The notes: generated by a model not told the origin, from the letters alone. 10,123 bases of DNA from JACMME01 sp051005015 (GCA_051005015.1 JBPCJT010000076.1:1-10123), one strand, 5' to 3'. Counted from the first letter of the stretch, positions 1 to 7,010 are shown. A program made the numbers and translations.

Positions 1-1669
1 TGTAGCCCAGGTCCGACGCGGCGGCCTGAAGGTTGGACCGCTCGGAGTGCAGCGTCATGAGAATCTGACGGTTGTTCGTGATGTGCGGCGTCACGGAGAG
101 GATTATGCCTGTCTCCTTGAATGTGACGGTAGCGCGGGCCTGCTGAACGCCGGTTCCGCCCTGAGCCGACCCTGCGTCGATGATTCGGATAGGGGTTTCT
201 TCACCGACAAGTATCTCGGCCTTGCGATTGTCGAGCGTGACAATGCTTGGCTCGGCCTGAATGTCCGCCAGTCGGACTTCCTGGAGCGCATCGAGGAAGG
301 TCGTGAGGCTGAACCTGCCGATTGCGGCGGAGAAAACGAGCTCGAGCGCCGGCTGCACAACCCGCTGGTTAGCGTTGGCAATGGCCGATAGAGCGTTGCC
401 GCCGAGATTGATGACGTTGGTGTTGGAATTGTAGGGAGTACCGCCGCCAGTCGCATCCGGCACGCCGTCGCCGTTGGTGTCGATCGGTTTGAACGTGCTC
501 GGATCGGTGCGCTGGACGAGACGGTTGAAGAATTGGTCCCCGCTACCGAGATCGTAGCTGATGCCTATGTCCTCAATATCAGTCCGATTGACGAAGATGA
601 TCTTCGCCTTGATCGCGACCTGTGGCGTGCGAACATCGAGCTCGCGTATGTACGAGAGAATGTCCTGCAGCCTCGAAGGCACATCGGATATAACGAGGCG
701 ATTAGTCGCGGTGTCGGCGGTAACCGACCCACGCGTTATGCAGGCGCTCTGACTGGAGATTGTTTGCGCGCCGGGAGCTGCGCCCTGGGAGGTCGTGCAA
801 TCCTTGGCGAGCAGGTTTTTTATCGTTTCGACAAGTGAGCTGGCCCGCGCGTAGTTCACCGGGATGATCTGCGTGGCTATCGGCTCCAGGGCCTGCTGCG
901 AAGCGATATTGGCGTAGCTGTCGACCGAGATTATGCCGCTCGCCTCTTCCTGCGCGGCGAAACCCTGGCTCTGGAGAATGGCGCGCAAGGCGACATCCCA
1001 GGGCTGGTCACGTACTTCAGCGGTCACCGTCCCGGTCACACCCTTGCCGACGACAATCGTGCGTCCCGAGAAGGCTGCGAAAGCGGAGAGTACGTCGCGA
1101 ATATCCGCGTCCTGGTAGGTGACGGTAATGCGCGGCTGCTGCGATTGCTGTTGATTCAGGGCGAGCCGTTCGGAGACGGGACGCATGTCGCGCCGCGGTA
1201 GGGGCGCCTCCGCGACTTCGGCTTCAGCCGGGGGTGCAGCGTGCCATGCGGTGAACTCAGCCGGGCCTCCGCTGATCGAGACCTGCACTCCACGCGCATT
1301 ACGCGCCACGGTGTAATCGTGCTCGGCATCGAGATCGATGACCACGCGAACGACATCATCCTTGTACTGCGCAAGGCGAACGTTGTTGATGCCACCGCGC
1401 GCTACCTTATCGTATGGCCTCGGAGGCATGACCAGACGCGCGCCCTTGAGGTCGAGTACGACGCGGGCGGGCGACGTAAGCACGAAATCTTGCACGTCAA
1501 TGGAGCCATCCACGGCGATAACAACTTCGGCGCGTCCCGATGCCGAGACGACGCTCAGCGACGTCACTTCGGCCGGCCGCGGCCGCTCTGTCGCCGCGGC
1601 ATGCGCGGCTGAGCCGGCCAGACCGAGGGCACCAACCGTTGAGGTAACTAGCAACCAAAACCGCTTCAT
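1..1669 (-). CDS. pilQ: PilQ, T4P outer-membrane secretin (3' end cut by window edge)
   Basis: The frame is open from an ATG at 1669 to the left edge, giving 556 residues without a stop. PilQ is the secretin ring through which the pilus crosses the outer membrane. Residues 1-24 are a Sec signal peptide (MKRF, hydrophobic core, AHA cleavage site). One AMIN domain (peptidoglycan binding) spans about 35-132, a Q/P-rich linker 145-180, an STN-like N0 domain about 182-250, an N1/secretin_N domain about 266-345, and the secretin core starts near 349. The core signature is clear at 468-494 (QAEPSIVTLDN, then VGEETPIR), as is VTFKETGIILSVTPHI at 515-530. Oddities: a loop bounded by Cys291 and Cys310 inside N1, a DTNGDGVPD acidic loop at 397-405, and Lys354/Phe359 where most secretins have Glu. 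A good SD, GAGGAAG, precedes the ATG, which overlaps the pilP stop as ATGA. Only one AMIN domain is present; many proteobacterial PilQs have two. Confidence 0.96.
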   Translation of the reverse strand, partial: MKRFWLLVTSTVGALGLAGSAAHAAATERPRPAEVTSLSVVSASGRAEVVIAVDGSIDVQDFVLTSPARVVLDLKGARLVMPPRPYDKVARGGINNVRLAQYKDDVVRVVIDLDAEHDYTVARNARGVQVSISGGPAEFTAWHAAPPAEAEVAEAPLPRRDMRPVSERLALNQQQSQQPRITVTYQDADIRDVLSAFAAFSGRTIVVGKGVTGTVTAEVRDQPWDVALRAILQSQGFAAQEEASGIISVDSYANIASQQALEPIATQIIPVNYARASSLVETIKNLLAKDCTTSQGAAPGAQTISSQSACITRGSVTADTATNRLVISDVPSRLQDILSYIRELDVRTPQVAIKAKIIFVNRTDIEDIGISYDLGSGDQFFNRLVQRTDPSTFKPIDTNGDGVPDATGGGTPYNSNTNVINLGGNALSAIANANQRVVQPALELVFSAAIGRFSLTTFLDALQEVRLADIQAEPSIVTLDNRKAEILVGEETPIRIIDAGSAQGGTGVQQARATVTFKETGIILSVTPHITNNRQILMTLHSERSNLQAAASDLGY

Positions 1670-2127
1670 GGCTTCCTCGCATACGTTGAATCGTTGAGCG
1701 CCAGAGTTTCCTGGCGGCTTTCGCCAAACTCGAGAATCGTGAAGGTCACGCTCTTGGGCGTGATCCGGGACACGCGCATACGGCCGAGTGTCTGGCCAAC
1801 CTTCGCGTTGTACTGCTCCTTGGTATTGAGGTCACGCAGAACCGCGCGTGAGTCCCCGCCGCGATCGAAAAGCACGACCACGAGTTGCAGATCGGAGATC
1901 ATCGGGCGCAGCTCCTCGCTGCTCATGAGCGAAAGGAACGGATCGCGACGGCCTTCCGCCGAGTACGCGTACACTTCGCGATAGAGCGAGATTTCGTTGC
2001 TCTTGGCTGGTGCCGGTTTGGCTACCTCTCCGCCCGCAACGTTGCGCGCCTGCGCTCCAGCGGCTGTGGCGCATAGGCAGAGGGCCAGACCCGCGAGAGC
2101 GGCACGAAATAGTGACAGTATGAACAT
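1666..2127 (-). CDS. pilP: PilP, periplasmic T4P alignment protein
   Basis: This 153-residue protein has the PilP layout. PilP links the PilN/PilO inner-membrane complex to the N0 domain of PilQ. Residues 1-25 are a Sec signal (Arg8, hydrophobic stretch, AGA cleavage before QA). A disordered Ala/Pro/Lys stretch covers about 27-45, then the family hallmark SAEGRRDPFLSL at 56-67 leads into the small beta-domain (78-147: DLQLVVVLFD, AKVGQTLGRMRVSRITPKSV). The two cysteines at 17 and 19 are each preceded by Leu, so there is no credible lipobox; well-studied PilPs are lipoproteins, so this one is probably soluble in the periplasm. The ATG directly follows the pilO TAA (no spacer), with GGGAG 8 bases upstream. 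The stop TGA overlaps the pilQ ATG. Its place between pilO and pilQ supports the call. Confidence 0.93.
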   Translation of the reverse strand: MFILSLFRAALAGLALCLCATAAGAQARNVAGGEVAKPAPAKSNEISLYREVYAYSAEGRRDPFLSLMSSEELRPMISDLQLVVVLFDRGGDSRAVLRDLNTKEQYNAKVGQTLGRMRVSRITPKSVTFTILEFGESRQETLALNDSTYARKP

Positions 2128-2763
2128 TTATCTGGCTCCCGAGTCGGTCAGACTCACTGGTGCGTCCTCGTCCGTCGCGGCCTTGCGGGCGACGAACGTC
2201 TGGATCTGGAAGCGCGCCTCGATCGGCGCGAGGTTGTTCTTCTTTTTCAGCTGGGCGGCCGACCGATTGGTCGGCTGAATGAGCTTCAGGTTCACCGGCG
2301 CGACAATTCGCTGCAGGGAGCCTACGTTCGACAGGAAAGCAGCCAGCGCATGATAGCCGCCCACGACGCCAATGTCGTAACGATATGTGTCGTACTGCTC
2401 TCCTTCGACGACCGGCTGGGGATCGACGGCGGCAATCTCGAGTCCCTCGCGCCGCGCGGCGGAGGAGACCTGCTCCAGGAGCGAGGGTACTTCGTTGGAT
2501 GTCGGGACGAGCGTGCGGATCAGCTCGAGGTTTTCGCGATAACCTGCAAGCTGTGCGCGGAGCTGTTTGACGGTGCCGCGGGCGAGCTCCGTTCGCGCCT
2601 TCTGGTTGAGCGATACTACGGCCTCGAGTCGCGCGTTCTTTTCCGCAATCGCGGCCGATTTATCCTGGAAGATGAAGTACCAGTAGGCTCCGGTCGCGAG
2701 AACCGCGAGGAACGCGACGAAAACCAGGATCTGCTCGCGCTGTGTTTTGGGCATGAGCGCCAT
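2128..2763 (-). CDS. pilO: PilO, inner-membrane T4P alignment protein
   Basis: A 211-residue bitopic membrane protein. A short cytoplasmic N terminus (MALMPKTQRE) is followed by one membrane span at about 11-31, a predicted coiled coil at about 33-83, and a ferredoxin-like periplasmic domain from about 84. Family-typical stretches are LVPTSNEVPSLLEQVSSAA (85-103), REGLEI (105-110) and VGGYHALAAFLSNVGSLQRIV (134-154). PilO dimerises with PilN and contacts PilP. The Lys/Asn-rich patch at 173-177 and the acidic tail from about 198 look disordered. The first ATG is preferred because GAGG lies 6 bases upstream, inside the end of pilN; an in-frame ATG at codon 4 is an alternative. Only 3 bases separate it from the pilN stop. 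Confidence 0.94.
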   Translation of the reverse strand: MALMPKTQREQILVFVAFLAVLATGAYWYFIFQDKSAAIAEKNARLEAVVSLNQKARTELARGTVKQLRAQLAGYRENLELIRTLVPTSNEVPSLLEQVSSAARREGLEIAAVDPQPVVEGEQYDTYRYDIGVVGGYHALAAFLSNVGSLQRIVAPVNLKLIQPTNRSAAQLKKKNNLAPIEARFQIQTFVARKAATDEDAPVSLTDSGAR

Positions 2764-2766
2764 GAC

Positions 2767-3519
2767 TTACCTCACCGACAGAGTAACGGGGACAGTGCGA
2801 ATCTCGGACGAATCGGGCTTCTGATACGCCGCATCGAGCTGAAACTCGGTGATTTCCTTTCCCTCAGCGATAATCATCGCTGACTTGACGAGCTGTACGT
2901 TCTCGATGAATGGTGACGCCTCGAGCATCTTCATGAAGCGCGTAAGCGCCTGGATATCGACGGTGTTCCCGACGACGCGGAAGCTGGTGCGGTCCGCGGC
3001 TTCGAGGCTGTCGGACAGTGCCTGGGGGGACGTGCCCTTCTTCTTGGACGTGTCTGATGCAGGGGCAGTCGGCTGCGCTGCGGTGGCCGGATCCGCAGAG
3101 TTTGTTTGCGTTACCTGCGTGATCCACGTGTACTGCGGGAGCGCGCGGCTCACCTCATCCATTATGTGCGGCCACACGAATCGCTTGCCATCAATGGAGC
3201 GAATAAGCGTTAGCTGGGTAAGTACAGAGTCGCGCTGCGACTCGGCCTTTCGTTTCTCCTTGATGATCGCGGCGAAACGGATGGAGTCCTGCTCGGCTGT
3301 CTGAAGGGAAGCATCGACCGACCGCATCTGGCTGCCCTGGTATTTGTACATTCCGAAGACCGCTACCAGGGAGAGCGTCGCGCCGATCACGGCCGCGATC
3401 ATGTACGGATCGCGAATACGCGCCATCGTGTTCGAGGCAAGCGCCCCGAAATTCATTGAAGATCCGCCGCGATTCCGGTTCTTCTTGCCGGCACCCGGCA
3501 GCAGATTGATTTCGATCAT
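2767..3519 (-). CDS. pilN: PilN, inner-membrane T4P alignment protein
   Basis: The protein starts MIEINLLP, the conserved PilN peptide that docks into the cleft of PilM. A basic stretch (11-37) precedes a single membrane span at about 39-59, a coiled coil at about 62-105, and a periplasmic ferredoxin-like domain (VWPHIMDEVSRALPQYTWITQV at 115-136; FRVVGNTVDIQALTRFM and EASPFIENVQLVKS at 180-213). Between the two halves of that domain is a low-complexity Ala/Thr/Pro/Lys stretch at about 139-175, which makes the protein (250 aa) longer than the roughly 180-200 aa usual for the family. The region just upstream of the ATG has only a weak AAGG about 13 bases away. The gene lies 25 bases after pilM. 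Family call is firm because both the PilM-binding motif and the position fit. Confidence 0.94.
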   Translation of the reverse strand: MIEINLLPGAGKKNRNRGGSSMNFGALASNTMARIRDPYMIAAVIGATLSLVAVFGMYKYQGSQMRSVDASLQTAEQDSIRFAAIIKEKRKAESQRDSVLTQLTLIRSIDGKRFVWPHIMDEVSRALPQYTWITQVTQTNSADPATAAQPTAPASDTSKKKGTSPQALSDSLEAADRTSFRVVGNTVDIQALTRFMKMLEASPFIENVQLVKSAMIIAEGKEITEFQLDAAYQKPDSSEIRTVPVTLSVR

Positions 3520-3544
3520 TTGCGAAGTGGCCTTGTGTGAGGGC

Positions 3545-4588
3545 TCAGGCGACCTGGCGCAGCGCCAGCCCGATCGGAAGCATTAGGAGTGGCGCGACCT
3601 CGTCGATGACGAGTGTATCAAAAGCACCGTCACGCACGCGGAGCCGCTGGAGCGGATTGGCTAGCTCAACTGTCAGGCGGAGCCTGCTCGCCAGCGCTTC
3701 GTTGAGGCCCGGAACGCGCGCCCCACCGCCGCAGGTGTAGACAACCTTGATCAGGCTCTGGGCGCGGGAGGACGTGGCGAGAAACGCAGCCGCCCGCTCG
3801 ATGCCCACCGCGATTTCTTCGCCGCGAACCGATAGAACGGAGTCGAGGTGTGGCGATTTGTCGTAGCCTTGCAGCAACGCGTCGGCCTGCTCGTTTGTGA
3901 GACCGCGCTCGCGCTGCAGATCCTCACGGATACGGCGCGTACCGACCGCGATGTCCCGGGTCAGAAGGGGCACGCCATCTTCCAGAATATTTACGTTGGT
4001 CACTTCGTGGCCGATGTTCACGAGGCAAACCACGCCGCGCATTGCGTCGGGGTAATTCACCTCGAAAGCGTTGTGCAACGCGAAAGCGTCCACATCGACG
4101 GCGGCCGGCGACACATCCGCGTCGGTGAGGAGGCGAATCTTGTTCTCGATCAGATCGCGCTTGGCCGCGACGAGCAGCACGCTCATCTCCTGGCCGTCAC
4201 CATCGGGATCGAGGATCTGAAAGTCCAGCTCTACCGACTCCATGTCGAAGGGGACGTGCTGCTCCGCTTCCCACCGAATGAGGTCGCGTGCGTCATGTTC
4301 CTTGGCGCGAGCGATCTGGATTTTCTTGATTATCACGTCGCGTCCGCCGACTGCCGTAACGACGCTTCTGACTTTGACACCCGCCGCCGCCAGGGCATCA
4401 CGGATGGCGCCGGCGACGATGCCGGGATCCATTACTTCACCCTCTACGATCGCGTCGGCGGCGAGGGGGCTTATGGCTACTCTTACGAGCTCGGGCTCGC
4501 CCTTGCCATGCTCAATGACCGCGACCTTGACGAGACCCGAGCCGATATCAAGACCGATCGTAACCTTCTTGCGTCCGAAGAGCGCCAT
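3545..4588 (-). CDS. pilM: PilM, actin-like cytoplasmic T4P protein
   Basis: A 347-residue FtsA/actin-fold ATP-binding protein that forms a cytoplasmic ring under the alignment complex and binds the PilN N terminus. Visible motifs in order: phosphate-1 loop IGLDIGSGLVKVAVIE (11-26), AVGGRDVIIKKI (79-90), the 1C-like region with EAEQHVPFDMESVELDFQIL (107-126), phosphate-2 loop VNIGHEVTNVNIL (190-202), and the adenosine motif VVYTCGGGARVPGLNEALASRL (282-303). Length is normal for the family. The start is the only sensible one, since MALFGRKKVTIGLDIG begins directly before the first beta strand, yet the sequence before the ATG (CTAACTCTCCGTACCC) has no Shine-Dalgarno match. It is the first gene of the MNOPQ block and follows the 275-bp repeat-bearing gap, so it may have its own promoter or be read through from pilX. 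Confidence 0.96.
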   Translation of the reverse strand: MALFGRKKVTIGLDIGSGLVKVAVIEHGKGEPELVRVAISPLAADAIVEGEVMDPGIVAGAIRDALAAAGVKVRSVVTAVGGRDVIIKKIQIARAKEHDARDLIRWEAEQHVPFDMESVELDFQILDPDGDGQEMSVLLVAAKRDLIENKIRLLTDADVSPAAVDVDAFALHNAFEVNYPDAMRGVVCLVNIGHEVTNVNILEDGVPLLTRDIAVGTRRIREDLQRERGLTNEQADALLQGYDKSPHLDSVLSVRGEEIAVGIERAAAFLATSSRAQSLIKVVYTCGGGARVPGLNEALASRLRLTVELANPLQRLRVRDGAFDTLVIDEVAPLLMLPIGLALRQVA

Positions 4589-4690
4589 GGGTACGGAGAG
4601 TTAGTAGTGGTGAGGCGTGCATGCGGCAGTGTGCCACGGTTTTCTAACGGATACACGACTGGCGGAACAGAACGTAACGGAGGGAAATCA

Positions 4691-4726
4691 GGGACGAGGA
4701 ACCAGAAACGAGGAACCAGGAACCGG
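4691..4726. repeat. Left arm of GGAACCAG inverted repeat
   Basis: The 12-mer ACGAGGAACCAG occurs twice in perfect copy (4694-4705 and 4708-4719, period 14), followed by a third partial unit GGAACCGG (4719-4726). The arm is an imperfect inverted repeat of 4831-4864. Both lie in the pilX-pilM gap and are unlike the surrounding coding DNA in composition. Function is not known to me. Confidence 0.8.
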
Positions 4727-4738
4727 AGCGGGGGAAAC

Positions 4739-4779
4739 GACCGCCGGCGTATGCAAACTGCTTGCGTATGCTGGCGGTC
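4739..4779 (+). repeat. 18-bp hairpin in the pilX-pilM gap
   Basis: The arms 4739-4756 and 4762-4779 surround a 5-base loop. On plus-strand RNA all 18 positions pair, three of them as G-U wobbles; on minus-strand RNA the same three positions are A-C mismatches. It lies between the two GGAACCAG arms. No T-run follows on either strand, so it is not a standard intrinsic terminator. It could still slow RNA polymerase or protect the 3' end of the pilX message. Confidence 0.8.
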
Positions 4780-4830
4780 CTTGCATCGAATTCGCTTGTT
4801 GGGTCTCAAAATGCTGCAGCCAGCAGATCG

Positions 4831-4864
4831 CCCCGTCCTGGTTCCAAGTCCTGGTTCCCGTTCC
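4831..4864. repeat. Right arm of GGAACCAG inverted repeat
   Basis: The 11-mer GTCCTGGTTCC occurs twice in perfect copy (4835-4845 and 4848-4858, period 13), followed by CGTTCC. Read on the minus strand this is GGAACCAGGAC twice, matching the unit of the left arm. The arm abuts the pilX stop codon (4866-4864), so it is the first sequence after pilX in the message. Confidence 0.8.
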
Positions 4865-6060
4865 TAGAACAGCTCCGCCCAGGGGCGCTCAGCGAGGGGA
4901 CGCGGTTGAGCCAGTCCGTTCATGACTTCGGCAAGCACACAGCTCGAGTACGTCACTACAGCGTTACCTAGAATCGCGTTTTGGGCAAGGTTTACATTGG
5001 CGGCCATCACCCCACCGTTGAAGTGGCCGCCCGTGCCCGATGTATCCAGGTCACCTCGCACAATGACCGGCCCGTAAAACTGGAAGCCGCCGGTCACCTT
5101 TAGAGCGCCGTTCACGAGGAGAATACCCTGCCCCACTCCACCTGAGATGTTCAGGTCACCGGGCGCGTAAATAATTGGAAAGTAGCTCCGGCATGGAGTC
5201 GGCGTGCCGCCACGGCTGGGATCGCCCCAGTTGCTTATGATTGATGTGTTGCAGGTGCCACCCACTGTGGACGGGGCGACGCCGGTGATCGTACCGCTTA
5301 CAGACTTGTTGGCTTGCGCGACCAGTGTACTCCAGGTAATGCCGTTACCGAAATCGAAATACGTTGTGGTGTCGGCCGCCAGAGGGTTCTGCTGAATCTT
5401 TGGCGAACCGGCGACGCAGCTGAGACCGCCACAGCCACTCGTTTGGATTTGGGTAGAGTCCGCGATCGCGATGCCCGCTAATGCGGTAGGTGTAGTGTTC
5501 GGGCAGCTCCAGCCACTGAATGGCGTGCTGTCCGTGCCGTCGATGTACGAGCTCCCTCCGAGCTTGGTGGAGCCTTGCGTGGTAAGCGCACCGAGCATGT
5601 TGATTTGTGGTGACACCACCGACACGAGAAGACTGGTGCGGCGACGCGCTCGCGACCGCGTGGAGCTACCGGCAGTCCCCTGAGACGCAACAAGATAACT
5701 GGCGTTTCCAATGCGCGTCACTCGCACATCGGCACGGCCCCCATCCGGTGTGGTGAGAGAGATTGACGAGTCAACGCCACCCATCGCCATGTTCGAGATG
5801 GCGGCATTCCATCCCTGCCCTATTGGGCCCGAAACAATAGCCCTGTTCTGGCCATACTCGGCCGCCGCCATGGCGCGCGTTTGAAGCTGCTGGTTGCGGC
5901 CCATGCGGAACTGCTCGGTCGTTGCGAAGAACACCCCCGCGATCAGTCCGCCGATAACAACAATCGCGAGGATCGCAACCGCGAGGGCGAATCCCTCTCG
6001 CCGGTTTCTGGTAGAGTAAGCGTGCACTGAAATCCTCCTGATAGTTGCGAGACTGGTCAT
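4864..6060 (-). CDS. pilX: PilX-like minor prepilin with large beta-solenoid-like C-terminal domain
   Basis: The ATG at 6060 is chosen because it overlaps the pilW stop (ATGA) and gives a sensible 23-residue leader; a longer frame upstream is only the shadow of pilW. The 398-residue protein has a prepilin-type N terminus, RREG|FALAVAILAIVVIGGLIAG, with a membrane helix at 24-45. The residue at mature position 5 is Val, not Glu, as in PilX-type proteins, and TRAMAAAEYGQNRAI (61-75) matches the PilX N-domain pattern of an Ala/Glu-rich helix end. About 100-290 is Ser/Thr/Gly-rich with Cys186, 210, 215, 270 and 290. About 293-376 has short repeating Gly-beta strands (IIYAPGDLNISG, GILLVNGALKVTG, GPVIVRGDLDTSG, NGGVMAANVNL), suggesting a beta-solenoid. 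It is more than twice the length of the Pseudomonas or Neisseria PilX proteins. PilX-type pilins join the minor-pilin tip complex. Name rests on the N-domain and the fimT-V-W-X order; the C-terminal domain's role is unknown. Confidence 0.82.
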   Translation of the reverse strand: MTSLATIRRISVHAYSTRNRREGFALAVAILAIVVIGGLIAGVFFATTEQFRMGRNQQLQTRAMAAAEYGQNRAIVSGPIGQGWNAAISNMAMGGVDSSISLTTPDGGRADVRVTRIGNASYLVASQGTAGSSTRSRARRRTSLLVSVVSPQINMLGALTTQGSTKLGGSSYIDGTDSTPFSGWSCPNTTPTALAGIAIADSTQIQTSGCGGLSCVAGSPKIQQNPLAADTTTYFDFGNGITWSTLVAQANKSVSGTITGVAPSTVGGTCNTSIISNWGDPSRGGTPTPCRSYFPIIYAPGDLNISGGVGQGILLVNGALKVTGGFQFYGPVIVRGDLDTSGTGGHFNGGVMAANVNLAQNAILGNAVVTYSSCVLAEVMNGLAQPRPLAERPWAELF

Positions 6061-7010
6061 GGCCGGTTCCGGAGCGCGATGGTCACATTCACCGAATCGC
6101 TGTAGTAGCCGTTGGTGCTTCCGGACAGTCCGGAAGTGCGGACTGGCGTGCGCGATTGCGCCCGCACGGTCATGTCGACACGTCGCACTCGGTTCGCGTC
6201 CGCGAGCGACGTAAGCGCGGTGCCTATCGAATCCCGATAAATAAATCTGAGTCCGCCGGCGCCGCCGGCGGCGTACGGAAGAAATGGTCCGCTCACGGGC
6301 TGGATCGAGGTCCACTGCGGCGTGCGGCTACCAACGAAGTCGCGGTATCCGAGGTACCACTTCTCATCCGCGGTCGAGCGGTACAAGCTGTATCGCACCC
6401 GGCGGACCAATCGAATTGGCACACCAATCGGTATTGTCGCGCTGAGCGCCGGAGAAATGGTGAGCTGAACGCCAGCCGCCGCCTCAGCCGCGGACTTGGT
6501 AAAGCCAACCGGCGACTGAGGGCAGCTTCCGGTCGAAGGATTAGCGGTGATCGCGTGAGCCCTGTACGTATCGGGAAGCGCTCCGTTCGGATCCAGAATG
6601 AAGAGAGAATCGCCCGAAATGGGCGCGCTCATCCACGCCGTGAGCCCGGAACGTACCGCGAGGGCAACCGGCGGGATCGTGATCGTCGTGCGCGCTCCGT
6701 TGACGGTGCACAGCACCGATGCACCCGTGGGAGCGCGGAACTCGATCGCGGTATCCAGCATCGCCGTTATCTCCCCCGACGCGGCCGGAGCCACGCCACG
6801 CAATTCCATTGGAAGAAGGTCCCCCGCCTGGCGAAGGTTATCGCGCATTTCGATGATGTCCGCTGCGCTCGTGTAGAACCGCTGCTGGTTGATAACGGTG
6901 GTAAGCAACCCGCCCACCACCAGGCCGAGCAGCGTGAGCGACACCATGATCTCTATGAGCGTAAATCCGTTTCGCGTGAAGCGAGTCGTGCCATTCGTTA
7001 TGGGAGACAT
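6057..7010 (-). CDS. pilW: PilW-like minor prepilin
   Basis: The ATG at 7010 gives a 317-residue protein with a clean class III signal: a 14-residue leader ending RFTRNG, then FTLIEIMVSLTLLGLVVGGLLTTVI. Gly14, Phe15 and Glu19/20 region fit prepilin peptidase processing, and Glu at mature position 5 is present (FTLIE). The helix continues to about residue 65, followed by a large globular part (QAGDLLPMELRGVAP, VRYSLYR at 205-211, RVDMTVRAQSR near 278-286) as in PilW/GspJ proteins. Longer upstream frames to 7127 lie inside pilV and are rejected. GGAG stands 9 bases before the ATG. It overlaps pilV by 13 bases and its TGA overlaps the pilX ATG. In the pseudopilin complex PilW/GspJ-type subunits sit near the tip. 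Confidence 0.88.
   Translation of the reverse strand: MSPITNGTTRFTRNGFTLIEIMVSLTLLGLVVGGLLTTVINQQRFYTSAADIIEMRDNLRQAGDLLPMELRGVAPAASGEITAMLDTAIEFRAPTGASVLCTVNGARTTITIPPVALAVRSGLTAWMSAPISGDSLFILDPNGALPDTYRAHAITANPSTGSCPQSPVGFTKSAAEAAAGVQLTISPALSATIPIGVPIRLVRRVRYSLYRSTADEKWYLGYRDFVGSRTPQWTSIQPVSGPFLPYAAGGAGGLRFIYRDSIGTALTSLADANRVRRVDMTVRAQSRTPVRTSGLSGSTNGYYSDSVNVTIALRNRP

Noticed and set aside
4622..4636. Sigma-54-like site TGGCAC...CCGCA before pilM (minus strand)
   Set aside because: The GG-GC spacing is 9 instead of 10 bases; sigma-54 promoters do not tolerate this well.
4648..4677. Sigma-70-like TTACGT-N18-TATCCG before pilM (minus strand)
   Set aside because: Both boxes match poorly and the spacing is long; a promoter in this gap is possible but this match does not show it.
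4739..4779. Intrinsic terminator after pilX
   Set aside because: The stem is not followed by a T-run on either strand (the minus strand continues GTTTCCCCC), and minus-strand pairing has three mismatches.
3848..4867. Long plus-strand frame (339 codons) opposite pilM
   Set aside because: It is antisense to a firmly identified PilM; composition and sequence show no known family, as expected for a shadow in GC-rich DNA.
6061..6315. Upstream extension of the PilX-like frame with an Arg-rich start
   Set aside because: The added part lies wholly inside pilW in another frame, has no prepilin leader, and the ATG at 6060 fits the ATGA overlap.
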